From: Epiperipatus broadwayi
Lineage: Eukaryota > Onychophora > Udeonychophora > Euonychophora > Peripatidae
Assembly (NCBI GenBank): GCA_028023455.1
Contig: JAQFVV010000056.1
Location: 5,853,717-5,917,716, forward strand
DNA: 64,000 nucleotides
Direction: 5' to 3'
The notes under the pieces are model-generated. The model made no database searches and was not told where the DNA came from. It saw only the letters and a list, made by a program, of their open reading frames with translations. This document shows positions 35,431 to 46,937 of this stretch, piece by piece (position 1 is the first letter of the stretch; the number at the start of each line of letters is the position of its first letter). The position numbers and the translations under genes are program-made.

Positions 35431-36535
35431 ATATATATAAGTATTATTGCAGATAAATGTACACGGCATTATTAATTTTAAGTTTATTTTAAAAGTAAAT
35501 TAAATCTAAATATTTCTTTTATAAAATTTGAATAGGTATTTTATAGTTAAGTGTGTGGAAATGGCATTATTTTAAAAAAATGTAATTAAGTTCTTGATAA
35601 ACAGAATGGCAAATTAAGAAGATAAGTATCTGACGTAATTTAGGCAAAACATTGTACTGTTATTCTGATAATTTCTTTCAAAGCTAAATTTTTATAAATC
35701 CTGTTATTGGACCAATAAGTTGTGGACCATTATGAATGTTACGAGTTATGTACCATCAATAGATAAATGGATCGAAATGACTGATGATGGAAACTGATTT
35801 TGCTGATAAGACAACTCAAGGAACTAGAAATAGGAGTTGTAATTCATTGTGATTATTATAATTTGATCTTTCTATGACTGTGCTTTGACTACTTATTATG
35901 CTGTGATCATGCTTATTATTGTGCATAAATATCATGGAAAATCAGAGAAGCCACCAACCACACCACTTTTGCCAAGCCAGATAAGTGTAAGTGGAGAGTC
36001 CATTGTGAAGTCTGAAGAAGCCATCAAATAATAAAGATCCACCTTAAGAAGCATCATGTCAAGTATATGCAAATTACATGCCACCCAAAGTTCAACAGTT
36101 TCTATTGCTTTGAGGAGAAACCAACCGTCAATCAATAAGGAAAACACCAACTGAAGCTGTCCATTGAACAAAGAAAGTAAATGCATGTTAACATGACAAC
36201 TACTGCAGTAATTAAGCCCAACATGATAGAAGCTTTGCCAGACATAGCTAAATTTGTACAGACAGAGTCCACTAAAAGTATACTAATAAATGAATTCAGA
36301 ACTTGAACACCTAATGATGAAAGAGTAACGTGTATAAACCTTTAATATATATTATTATAATTGTTCATTACTAATGTTATATATATATATATATATTACA
36401 AACATTAGATATTTAATTTCTTACACCTAATTTATACTGAAATTGTTTTATAAATTATTTTTATTGATTTTGGGTAAAAGTAGATCTGTTTATAAATTAG
36501 TATGGCAAGGGATTGCTATTGTTTATTAGTCTCTT
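35431..36535. other. Unassigned stretch with a GC-richer block
   Basis: The block 35935-36190 is less AT-rich than its surroundings. It gives partial frames on both strands (minus strand, 84 codons, 35932-36186) that I could not match to any family. It may be a remnant of a mobile element or an old exon. A (TA)n run lies at about 36379-36396. Confidence 0.35.
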
Positions 36536-36604
36536 TGTATATCCATATATATTAAAATTTCCTCATCATCTCTTTATATACATTTTAATGCAACTTTTGT
36601 ATAA

Positions 36605-36660
36605 TCCCTTTTTTATTTTTCTTACAGTTTTGACTGTCCTGCAGTCTTCATCAGAGATAC
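36605..36660 (-). ncRNA. Hammerhead-like core at left inverted end of PLE remnant (degenerate)
   Basis: The minus strand has CTGATGA (complement of 36648-36654) and a strong stem II GACTG/CAGTC with loop CAGGA, but the following core reads AAAA where GAAA is expected (G12 lost). Stem III is not evident. Confidence 0.5.
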
Positions 36661-36727
36661 AGCAGTTAATTAATTAATTATTTTAATTACTGCAGCATAG
36701 GTATGATAAAAAAAATCACTAATTTAT

Positions 36728-36940
36728 ATGTATTGTATAAAAACAGGACATAGACTTGCAAAAGATAGTGTGAAAATGAGTGGTTATACTAATAAAAAAA
36801 GAGACAGAAAATTAAAAGAAGCTATATTAATTAAAAGGATAATGTCAAATCTAAATAGAGATGGGGAGAGACATTATTTTTATAAAAATATTAATTATAA
36901 AAATATTATTAATAATACAAAAAGATTTAAAAAAATGTAA
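36728..36940 (+). pseudogene. C-terminal fragment of a PLE GIY-YIG endonuclease
   Basis: The 70-codon frame contains IKTGHRLAKDSVK, then DRKLKEAILIKRIMSNLNRD. This matches the end of GIY-YIG endonuclease domains (H..tGH......, R..KEA..I......LNRD.G), with the catalytic-type glutamate in KEAIL. The GIY and YIG halves upstream are not recoverable. It lies between inverted ends carrying hammerhead-like motifs, consistent with a PLE 3' fragment. Confidence 0.7.
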
Positions 36941-37440
36941 AGAATAGGATAAAAATTGAAAAAATTGATAATAGAGGGAGTTATATGAAAGGAGTATATG
37001 AAAAGGAGGCTAATAAATTTTTGAAAAATTCAGTTACAGTTGCAAAGAGAGAAGTGAAATTTATAGAGGATAAGTAAAATGAAAAAATGGAAATAAAAAA
37101 TGAGAATAGGAAAATAAAAAAAGAAATAGGAGTAGGAATAAAATAGAAATTATTAATAAAAGAATAGAAGATGATAAAAGATATTAGGTAATAAGTATAT
37201 ATATAAAAAATAAAATGGAAAGCTTATAGTAATACCTTAAACAATAAATGTGGAATGATAGATAGGATAGAATAAAATAAAAAAATAAGATAAAATAAAA
37301 GAATAATAAGAAAATAAAAGAAATAAGAGAAGCTAAGCTATAGAGTAAAAGTTAAATATGATTATGAATGGTATTGCAAATATATATATATATTAATATG
37401 TATATAAAAGAATGATTATATGATTATATGTTTAAATGTT

Positions 37441-37490
37441 GTAGCTCTGATGAAGATTGAAGGACGGTCGAAATTGTAAGCAAAATAAAA
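37441..37490 (+). ncRNA. Hammerhead-like motif at right inverted end of PLE remnant
   Basis: CTGATGA at 37447-37453, a bulged A, stem II GATTG/CGGTC with loop AAGGA (37455-37469; two G-T wobbles), then GAAA at 37470. A possible stem III ATTG/CAA follows. Stem I partners are not clear. It keeps both invariant boxes, unlike the left copy. Confidence 0.55.
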
Positions 37491-37556
37491 AAGGAATTAT
37501 ATAAAAAATGCATTAAAATGTATATGAGATAATAAGAAAATTTCAATATATATATC

Positions 37557-38649
37557 CCCAATATCTATCATAAAATCATGCAATGTCTAGAACTAATTGA
37601 AGATACTTGATGATAAACTTAGCACAGCAATTTCCTCTCTTTCTATTTTTATAAATTGAGCAGTCATTTTATCCAAATGTAAACATGCATGCAGAGAAAT
37701 AAAAAAAAGGCACAGGAGTTAATTTATTTATACAATCATCTATTATAATATTTCACTTTTTTTAAAAGATTGATTGATTTATATTTTATTCTAATATTTT
37801 ATTCCAAAAAAGTCTAAAGATGTCAAAATTATCAAAAATGGAGAGATTTCAAAAAATCAATTCATACAATGATTTTGGATTTTCATGTGTTTGATTTTTT
37901 TTTTCAAGTTTATTAAGATTCATGTAAAGTTCATGATTTATTTTTGCACAATAATTGTGCAACAATTATTAAAAATCAATGTTATTCATGATTGCTTATA
38001 AGTTTTATTTTTAAAAATAGAAGATAATAGCTTATATAATGATAACAAAGTAAACTATGTCATTCCAATACACTGGAATTTTCAAACTGATAACAAACAT
38101 ATCATTACCAACAGTCTGTTAGAATATATTGTAATATAAAAATTATTAAAGAATTTTAATATTTTGATTGTATAATTTGATAATTAATCAGAAATTAATA
38201 TTTATTTGTATAGATTTAAAAAACAAATATCAATGAAAAAAAGATTTGGTTCATTGTATAAAATAAATCTACCCATAAATGACTGAATTGTACTTATTAT
38301 GATATTATTTTTTCAATATTTTCTAAATTCAAATATGATTTTTTAGAATTTATTTCATTTGTAAACATATATTATTACTGAATCAAGTTCACATTATTAC
38401 ATTCTAATATAAAATAATTTAATACTAGAACCAACTGTTGAAAGCTTATAAATCTCTCAATAAGAAAAACAACTAAATCTGTCGCAATATAGATAGATTA
38501 AATCTAGACAAGTCCTTTACTCTTATTATTATATTCACTGTAAGATTATTTGCTGAAATATATAAATTTTCTAATGAAAAAAAAAAATCAACATAACTGG
38601 ATATTTCAGTTTGATAACAGATACATCTCTTACAAAAATGATCAATTTT
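37557..38649. other. AT-rich stretch with fragments of a dispersed repeat
   Basis: The block around CAACAGTCTGTTAGAATATA near 38110 is also found near 62310 (GACAGTCTGTTAGAATATAT) with similar flanks, so it belongs to a dispersed non-coding repeat. No gene recognised. Confidence 0.4.
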
Positions 38650-38715
38650 AATTTAGAAAGTATTATATATAGAGTAAGTTAAAAACAAACTCTTATGAAG
38701 CTTCAAAATACCCTC

Positions 38716-38758
38716 AACCTCAGACCGCGGTTTCTGCCTCTAGCGTCATCAGTGAGAT
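38716..38758 (-). ncRNA. Type I hammerhead ribozyme (family A, unit 1)
   Basis: Minus strand: stem I ATCTCA, CTGATGA, stem II GC(T)/(G)GC, GAA, stem III ACCGCGGT (palindrome with A-T, C-G, C-G pairs), cleavage after C (UC), and TGAGGT pairing back with stem I over six positions. Position 10.1/11.1 is C-A, a mismatch, which may weaken it. Confidence 0.75.
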
Positions 38759-39082
38759 GCTAGGGAATAAAAATACTAGAACTAGTCTAGCATTTTATCA
38801 ATGCCTAACTATTGAGAAGAAAATCTGAAACTTTCAGATATTTAAATGTCCAAAAATCCAGCTATCTAACTTAAATAGTAGTATGGGACTGAACTAAGTT
38901 CAGATACACCATATATTAATAGTTCTAGCAATATAAAATCGCCAAAGCATTAATAGCAAAAAACTAAAATTAAATTGATAAAAAATCAAGTCAGATGACC
39001 TAATTTTAATAAAGCTTCTATTTCCAAATGTTATATATAGAGTAAGTTAAAAACAAACTCTTATGAAGCTTCAAAATACCCT

Positions 39083-39127
39083 CAACCTCAGACCGCGGTT
39101 TCTGCCTCTAGCATCATCAGTGAGGTG
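39083..39127 (-). ncRNA. Type I hammerhead ribozyme (family A, unit 2), best copy
   Basis: Same layout as unit 1, but the base after CTGATGA is T, giving a proper T-A pair at 10.1/11.1 and a stem II of TGC/GCA closed further by a T-G wobble. Stem I is CACCTCA with TGAGGT, six good pairs. Stem III is the palindrome ACCGCGGT. All invariant core bases are present. Confidence 0.82.
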
Positions 39128-39706
39128 CTAGGGAATAAAAATACTAGAACTAGTCTAGCATTTTATCAATGCCTAACTATTGAAAAGAAAATCTGAAACT
39201 TTCAGACATTTAAATGTCCAAAAATCCAGCTATCTAACTCAAATAGCAGTATGGGACTGAACTAAGTTCAGATACACCATATATTAATAGCTCTAGCAAT
39301 ATAAAATCGCCAAAGCATTAATAGCAAAAAACTAAAATTAAATTGATAAAAAATCAAGTCAGATGACCTAATTTTAATAAAGCTTCTATTTACAAATGTT
39401 ATATATAGAGTAAGTTAAAAACAAACTCTTATGAAGCTTCAAAATACCCTCAACCTCAGACCGCGGTTTCTGACTTGATTTTTTATCAATTTAATTTTAG
39501 TTTTTTGCTATTAATGCTTTGGCGATTTTATATTGCTAGAGATATTAATATATGGTGTATCTGAACTTAGTTCAGTCCCATACTGCTATTTGAGTTAGAT
39601 AGCTGGATTTTTGGACATTTAAATGTCTAAAAGTTTCAGATTTTCTTCTCAATAGTTAGGCATTGATAAAATGCTAGACTAGTTCTAGTATTTTTATTCC
39701 CTAGCA

Positions 39707-39746
39707 CCTCACTGATGACGCTAGAGGCAGAAACCGCGGTCTGAGA
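39707..39746 (+). ncRNA. Type I hammerhead ribozyme (family A, inverted copy)
   Basis: CCTCA (39707-39711), CTGATGA (39712-39718), stem II GCT/GGC (39720-39728), GAA (39730-39732), stem III ACCGCGGT (39733-39740), cleavage after C39741, TGAGA (39742-39746). Stem I has four pairs because G changed to A at its outer end; 10.1/11.1 is C-A. Confidence 0.72.
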
Positions 39747-39868
39747 TTGAGGGTATTTTGAAGCTTCATAAGAGTTTGTTTTTAACTTACTCTATATATA
39801 ACATTTGTAAATAGAAGCTTTATTAAAATTAGGTCATCTGACTTGATTTTTTATCAATTTAGAAAGTA

Positions 39869-40397
39869 CAAAAATATAGTCAAAACCAAAATTAGATTCA
39901 CATGGCTGCTTAGAAAGACTGGATCACATAAAAAAATACTTTAATTTGTGCAGAAAAAGTAAGAACAATTTTAAAACTAAAATACAAAACAAAGTGAAAT
40001 AAGATAAAAACCAATTAAATGTAGATAGATAAAAATATTAAAGTTCAATCTAAAATTATATATAAAAAAAAAAGAACTACAAAATGAACACAAATTCAGA
40101 AATTATAAAAAATGAAAAGAAAAATGTTTTTCAGAAAATAGAACAGAAAAAAAAAAGAGAGAGAGAGAGACTAATAAAAGAGAAGAAAAAAGTTAACTAA
40201 CAGTAATGAAGTTTAAAACAATAGTCAGGATACTTTTCAGAATAAAGCAAATATTGCTGAAAAAATAATAAAGTAGTAAAAAAATTTGACAGATACTGCA
40301 ACAATGTAATAATCTTAAAACTGATTTGCATTTTATTGATATTAATTTAAACAAGTACTAATAGTATTGCTTAGAAGTTCATAAAAATTTTGAGCAG
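39869..40397. other. AT-rich stretch, no gene recognised
   Basis: A short (GA)n run lies at about 40158-40170. Nothing else could be identified. Confidence 0.4.
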
Positions 40398-40503
40398 TAG
40401 AAGTGAAGGAGCTGGGCCACAATCCATGGATCTTGAGCTTCAATCTCCAATGTGATCATTGCACTGAACCAAACAAGCAATAAATAAATTGAAAAAAAAA
40501 AAA
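40398..40503 (+). repeat. Possible second SINE-like retroposed copy
   Basis: A GC-richer segment (GAAGGAGCTGGGCCACAATC, then GAGCTTCAATCTCC, which is B-box-like) ends in CAATAAATAAATTG and a poly-A run. The order of A-box-like start, degenerate B box and A-rich tail suggests a tRNA-derived SINE distinct from the GACACATG family. No target duplication was confirmed. Confidence 0.4.
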
Positions 40504-41035
40504 AAGTTCTGGAAATAAATGAATAGCTGAGAAAATGTTAAAATATGGTAGAGACAATTTAGTTACAAAAATTTAGACATGAAATAATTGCTAACATTCA
40601 ATTTATTAAAAACATATGCATGACAAAATGTGAAAAGTATGAACTATTAAGGAAATAAAAAAAATTAAGGCACTTGTAAATTAAACAAGCATGAATTAGA
40701 ATAACTGGGAGTAGCACATAATGTAAATTATCATTGATTCTCATTTCAAAGAAATTCAAATAAGAGTCAAAAAATGTTTATCTATGTTTCTTTAATTTTC
40801 AGAAGATTTTAATAGAACTGATAAAAAATGATGTGGAATAGACAAAGTCTAGAAACCTTAAAAAGATTTTGTTGCACATGATACTGGTGAAGATACTTTT
40901 ACCTATTGTCGTCAGTTCTACTATCGATGTTCTTTTACAAATAATTTTACAAAACAAATGAAATACTCTACCAATATAAATTTATTTGTTAATCATCAAG
41001 GCATTATTAGCAGTTATAAAAATAGATGATAATCA
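40504..41035. other. AT-rich stretch, no gene recognised
   Basis: No motif of note was seen on either strand. Confidence 0.35.
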
Positions 41036-41038
41036 GTG

Positions 41039-41127
41039 AGAAGCATGACTTTTTTAGAAACAGAAGCACACTTCTTTTTTTTTATATTTTTATTTCACTT
41101 GCCATAACAATTTTTACATAATAGCAC

Positions 41128-41175
<48 letters not shown>

Positions 41176-41270
41176 TGACAAAGCATGACTTTTTTAGGAA
41201 TGGAAGCACACTTTTTTTATAAAGTTTTTATTTCACTTGCCACAATTTTTATGTAATAGCACCTAATATA
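41039..41270. repeat. Tandem duplication (about 140-bp period) around a (TA)n tract
   Basis: The block AAGCATGACTTTTTTAG at 41041 recurs at 41181, and both copies continue through GAAGCACACTT, TTTATTTCACTTGCCA and AATAGCACCTAATATATA. The (TA)n tract at 41131-41172 lies at the end of the first copy. The second copy runs into ATTGTGCCC, which also marks one edge of the long repeat at 49.1 kb. Confidence 0.85.
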
Positions 41271-44200
41271 TATATTGTGCCCTTTTCTATACGTCAGAAT
41301 TGATTCACCAAAGTAAATTATTAAAAAATTTTAAATTTAGAATATGTTCTCTTGATGTGTTAGTTATATTGTATTAATAATATCTTAAAGATATAATTTG
41401 AGGCTAAATAAAATATGTAATGCATAAAATTATAAAAAATAACCTTAAAATAGTTAAGTAAAGCTAAAAATATTAATTACATATGGTTGGAAAAGCTGGC
41501 CATAATAAATAACGCAGCTATAAATATTTAAAAGTATGTTTAAAAAGTTCAATTTTAATAGTCTTAAAGTTATAGTTAAATAAATGTTATATTTATTTTT
41601 ATAAATTATACTTAATAATTATAATTGATATCATATATTTTAAAAGTTTTATGGTAGTGAAAATTATATTTAATTCTATATTTTCCAAATTATTATTCCA
41701 AATTTTATATAATTATAATATTTATTCAATATAATAAGTGTTGCAATTTATAATTTAATTTTCAGACAGTAAATTGGATATGATCTGTCTAGGTTCTAAA
41801 GTCATGTGACTTGTATAATATATGGTTATACACACATGCTTGCTAGTATTTAGATTAGTAAAGTTTAAAATATTTTAAAAAATGCATTATAGAATTGAAT
41901 ATATTTATTTACCTATCATAAAAGCAAATATTAAATTAGTCATTATAAAATGTTTTTAAATAATGTTATAAAGCAAAGACAGCTAATAAAAGTTAAATAT
42001 TTTATTTTAAAATAAAATAGATAAATTAAATATTAAAGGTGGGATAAATTTATTAAATATTGTTTTAAAAAGTCATTTTAAAGTGTTTAATTAATTTTAG
42101 TAAAGTATAATAATTGATTTAAGATTGATATTTTTAAATAATATTTTAAAATTATAACGCATCATATTTTATTTTTGAAATTTAATTGTGTAAGAATGTA
42201 ACATTATGCAAATTTGATATCAAATGAAAAGTAAGAATCCACCAAAAGGATGAGGTATTTTATAGGATATAAATACCATTGCACGGAGGTGTCAGGGGGT
42301 GATTAAAATGTGGGTGATCAAATGTGTCAGTGATCGTATCAGTAACTATCAAGATGATAGTAATTTTAAATTATTATTTTAGTCAATTTTTTAGTGCTCT
42401 CATACAATTTATTTGCAAAGCTAATGGAACATTTATTTAAAGTAATTGCAAAGAGAGTGTAAAATAAATATATTTTAATAACTTCATTTTAATATGCATT
42501 GCTAATTTTAAAGTATTTTTACCAGAAGTATTCATCAGAAACTTAATACAACTTCGCAGTAAAAATATGGAAATGCCGATAATTAAAATGTATTTAATGG
42601 AAATTTTAAAGAGAAATCTAATAATTGTGTGAATAATATTAATAATATTAACCAAGAGGACTATTCCAGTATATAAATTATTATTATGGACATTGTACAG
42701 GAAGCTTAGTAGAAAAGCTATTTGCTGATTAAAAGTAAAATATGCATTATTTTATATAACAAGAAGATAGTCTTGTCCAACAGTAATAAGTAATATGACA
42801 AGTATATTTTATAATAATTTATGGAAACAATGCTATAGAAATAAATGTTATATCCTTTTTGAAGGAAACATTATAAATATTTCAAGAAATTATTTTAAGT
42901 AAAGACTAATGGAAAATATTTATGACAGTCTATGTTATAAAACCTGAGATATATAGGGTTATACGCATTTATAAAAATTGTTTAAAAAAACTGAATTTTA
43001 AGACAAGAATGAAACCACTAAAAATAAATAATAAATAGCAATAAATTTTCCTAAAGAAGAAAACCTACAAAGGAAAAGAATATATGAGTAAATTGAAGTA
43101 TGGAGTTACAGAAATATTTTATATTGCGCAAAAAGTTTATCCGGATATTTCGAGTTAAGCTAATGAGACATGACGCATCATTAGGCCGACATAGAATATT
43201 CTAGGATAGTATGGAAGCTTCACGGAATTATTTTTTATATTATGATTTTATTATGATTTTAATAATCATCATTCTGGACTATAGAAATCATAAACTATTA
43301 TTCTATAACTTTTGCAGGATGAATCGATGATTATTTTATTCAATTTTTCAAGATTTTTCAGACATCATATTATTTTTATTTTATTATTCATTTTTAATCT
43401 TCGTTCACTGCCGGAAACAATTTTGTCTTTTTCATCGTCAAGCAAGTAAAAACTTAGCAATGGGGAGTTGTTAAAATCGCTCTTGAGGAGAACATTAAAA
43501 ATAAAAAAAAAAACTCTGGAGAAAGGAAATAAAAAATTTTTTGAATTTTCTAAAGAACATTCGTCTCAGCTAAAGGTTTACATAAATATGGTTTTTTTTT
43601 ACTTATTTATTATTTTTTTAAAATGTAATTATTTTTGGTTTATAAGAATAGGAACATGAATATTAATTTGTTGATAATATTATACTCTTATAGCAGAATA
43701 ATTTAATAATTTAAATAAGAACATTTAAATAAAAGTATGGATGTATTTTCATGTATGCAATGTTGTATCTAATTGATGGAAAAAGAAGATTGCAAAAGTG
43801 ATAACAAGTCAATATCACTTGGTAATAGTCAATGAATATTGATAAATTTTATGATGTATTTTTTTTGTTTTCTTTCTGCAGATTGCCTATGAATTATAAT
43901 GTATGGAAGTATAAATGTTGAATTATATGCAAACTCATTTGTACAACACTTTTAAATTATGAGATTAGGATTTATTTTGGGAATATGCATGATGATGAAT
44001 ATTATGATTCTTTTAAAAACTTTCATATTATTGGATGTTCAAAGTATTTATATGACTAGTTTGTATGTGTTTAGAATATAAAATAAGAAAGTAAAGCAAA
44101 CTTTTCTTGTGGATTAGTGAGATCACTCTAATTGTAATTGAATTTTGATTATTATTTTGAATATGTAAGTTAGTTATTTGTCGAAGTAAAATTTAATAAA

Positions 44201-45802
44201 TCTTTTAGGAAATAAAGATAAGGTAGTGACTTGGTTGTAATATTATGAACATGAACCCAAGAGATGATATTAAGGTAGGATGTAATAAGGGAATATGAAT
44301 AGTATTTTGTAATCTTAGTAGATATGCAATACAGTTAACAAAGCCCTGTAGGTGTATATTTACTTGTGGACAGTGTCTATTTTTTAAGTATTGATGTTTC
44401 GATAAAGCTGAAGAAATAGCTTTGACATCATGGATAGTACTGGAGGAAATTAGACAGAATAGGTCATGCCTCTATTTCTTATAGATACACTGTGCCATGG
44501 TATTTTTCTCCGATATGCACTATGAGTTATACTCTAGTTTTTCTTCCCTCGGCCTACACATCTATTCGCTATCTAAATTTCCAAAGTAACTACATCACAC
44601 AGTATGATATATTTAAAAAAATAATAGATAATTTAGAGTTTAAGATATGCTATTGTCTGAATGAGATAAGTTCATTTACTTGTAAGAAGAAGTATAGTTT
44701 GTGCAAATTGGAATTGAGAATCCGACGGATCCAAAAAAGAAAAAGAATCATAAAATATGTTTTTTAGATTTTATTTTGGAAATAAAATAAAATTTCAGGA
44801 ATAAAATATGTAAAGCAAAGTTGCTTTTGAAATATTAAATAACTTTTAAATATTTTATTTTGTTTTAAATGAGTATTGCATATTTTTAAGATATAATGTT
44901 ATAAAGTAAAACAATATAAACAATAAGCATAGGTACAATTTTGTATTTATTAAATAATAGGGAATATATCAGTGATTACAATTATATAGTATTAGAATGA
45001 TATTAAATGGGATATACTATATTTAATAAACATAGTGTAGTGAACAACGATATCCACACAATCTAATAATAAATTATCAGTAGATATTTCATATGATATC
45101 TTTTAACATTGCAAAAATGAAATTATCTAGTGAAAAATAACCATGCTCGATTATTATTATTTTTTATGTTATAGTAGTTAAAGATATTTTATGTTATAGT
45201 AGTTAAAGATATGATATGTTTTAAATGAGTATAAATAAATGTAATTTTATCATAAGATTGATCACAAAGAGATAAATAAAATTGTATTCTTTTATTATTA
45301 TTACTTTAAGTCAGAGTGAAGACTTAACTAGGTTCTAAATAAAAAATGTATAACAGTGCAAATTTAGGATGTTAATATGTAAATAATTGTTATTTTGTTT
45401 TAGTATTATAATAAAACTTTGTTAAATTTGTTTTCAAAAATTTGTATGTTCTGATTGTTTCTTTTTCCCATCATAATGCATCTAATACACAGAATAATAG
45501 AATCAAACATAACATTTTGCACATCAATAAATAAAGAATTCGAATATTTTCTTGGTATTTATTTATTTAAGTAATCACATTTTACATTATCTTATGGTCA
45601 TAAATTAATTATTATAGTGGTACATTGAATTATAATGCTATCCATTGCCACACATATTTTTCAGATTATCTAATACTACCACATATTTATTACATTATTA
45701 TATGAAGATAAAAGATTATATTATAGTGTTTTATTATTTTATTGTGGTAATAGATTATAGTGAAGAGAAAAGATATGCAGAATTAGTTCATACAATGAAG
45801 AA

Positions 45803-45887
<85 letters not shown>

Positions 45888-46280
45888 TGTTAAATGTAGT
45901 AGACTATGACATAAAAATCCCTTATCATGTTTTACTACAGTGATTTGATTATCTTAGAATAATTTTATAAACCTGAGATTTTACTGAGCTAAATTATAGT
46001 AGATAAAAGATTAAAATTTAATTATTAGTTTAATCTTAGTGAGCAGGATTTATTAAAGTCATAAGAATGCTATAAGTTTATTTATTTGAGATAGTAATAG
46101 GGGGATAATATTCTTATGCCATTGAGGTGGCATCCTGTGGGATATTGGCTCAATATAATCTTTCTTGTCATCTGTATTTTCGCTTCCAAGTCTCATGATT
46201 GAATAAAATAGTTATTTATTTATTTGATAAACTGAACCTTATTATTATTTTCATTATTGAGCTAGTGTAACATTTAATAT
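41271..46280 (+). repeat. Long unidentified repeat region, partly homologous in inverted sense to 49.1-52.5 kb
   Basis: Blocks in the right part match the reverse complement of 49.1-50.0 kb in the same order: TTTGTTAAATTTGTTTT near 45420, TATATGAAGATAAAAGAT near 45700, an ATT microsatellite, AAACCTGAGATT near 45970, CATAAGAATGCT near 46060, ATTCTTATGCCATTGAG near 46110, ATATTGGCTCAAT near 46145 and AGTCTCATGATT near 46190. The left part (42.2-43.5 kb) has a TATAAATA motif near 42267 but I could not align it well. No protein-coding frame is present. It could be a long non-coding element such as a large LTR derivative; the type is unknown. Confidence 0.5.
45804..45887. repeat. Compound microsatellite (ATT)n then (AGT)n
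   Basis: ATT repeats run to about 45851 and switch directly to AGT repeats ending near 45887. The inverted partner region near 49630-49650 has a shorter AAT/ATT run, so the tract has expanded here. Confidence 0.95.
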
Positions 46281-46937
46281 TAATGCAGAATATTTTATTT
46301 ATTAATTATTTGCATTTAACAAAACGTAATCATTAACTGAGTTAACCCATTTACTTAATACTATATTGCCTGGAAGTGAACATATAAACGATATTATACA
46401 CATCTAGAAAAATTTGAAACTGTCTTATCTGTAAATCAGAGAATACATTATCAATATATATTTACCTTCCAATTCCTTTTAACATTCTTAAAAGTTTTAA
46501 ATGTAAATTAGATCTTAGCATTGTTTGAACTTCTTATAATTAACCGAAAATGTGTTAGTCAAATTCATTCTTTGCACATATAAAAACAATTTAACTGTTG
46601 GTAAAAAAATTGAAAGTGAATTTTTTAAATTGAATTTTAATTAAAGCTTTTGAAAGTTTTAGTGAATTTTTCTATGGAAGCGATAATAATACCAAACTTT
46701 TTTTAAAACTTATTTACACACAATGTTTGTTAATATATTAAAAAAGATGAATGCACACACTTTAAAACTTTATTTAAAGATAGATAGAAAAGACTGTAAT
46801 GACAAAAAGAAAATAATGTTGACTTATGAGGAAGTAAGCAAAATTAAAAGGAATCATTCTATGGTAGCCATGCCTATTGTAGTATATGCTTTTGTTTCTA
46901 AAAATCTCTTGGGGGACCTTCTACATCAATCAAGCAA
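46281..46937. other. AT-rich spacer before the mariner relic
   Basis: A 72-codon plus-strand frame at 46723-46941 lies just upstream of mariner-like sequence. It could carry degraded flanking sequence of that element, but shows no recognisable motif. Confidence 0.35.

Larger units (their letters stand above)
36540..37556 (+). mobile_element. Short Penelope-like remnant bounded by inverted ~115-bp ends with hammerhead-like cores
   Basis: The left end (36540-36660) and right end (37441-37556) are inverted copies of each other. Both contain CATTTTAATGC or its complement, a poly-A/T stretch and an HHR-like core. Between them lie a GIY-YIG C-terminal fragment and degraded AT-rich sequence. Inverted pseudo-LTRs with hammerheads are described for PLEs. 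The copy is short and dead. Exact ends and a target duplication could not be fixed because the flanks are TA-rich. Confidence 0.75.
38650..39868 (-). mobile_element. Hammerhead-ribozyme retroelement, family A: two 368-bp tandem units, a partial third and an inverted copy, with 13-bp target duplication
   Basis: Three minus-strand copies start their ribozyme block (plus-strand CAGACCGCGG) at 38721, 39089 and 39457, a spacing of exactly 368 bp each time. The third copy breaks at about 39472 and the sequence continues as an inverted unit to 39855. Copies are nearly identical, so the insertion is young. The whole is flanked by a perfect 13-bp duplication, AATTTAGAAAGTA, at 38650-38662 and 39856-39868. 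It has no protein-coding frame. Tandem units of a self-cleaving RNA, plus an inversion and a target duplication, fit rolling-circle or multimeric RNA inserted by target-primed reverse transcription with twin priming, as proposed for retrozymes. Confidence 0.9.

Noticed and set aside
35779-35797. CTGATGATGGAAAC on the plus strand
   Set aside because: The boxes lie almost side by side with no stem II; probably chance, though it lies near PLE remnants.
38663-39855. CRISPR-like or satellite array interpretation of the 368-bp repeats
   Set aside because: Units are long, contain a ribozyme, are partly inverted and are bounded by a target duplication, which fits a retroelement; there are no short repeats with unique spacers.
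45645-45893. 82-codon open frame on the plus strand
   Set aside because: Its second half is only isoleucine and serine runs translated from an ATT/AGT microsatellite.
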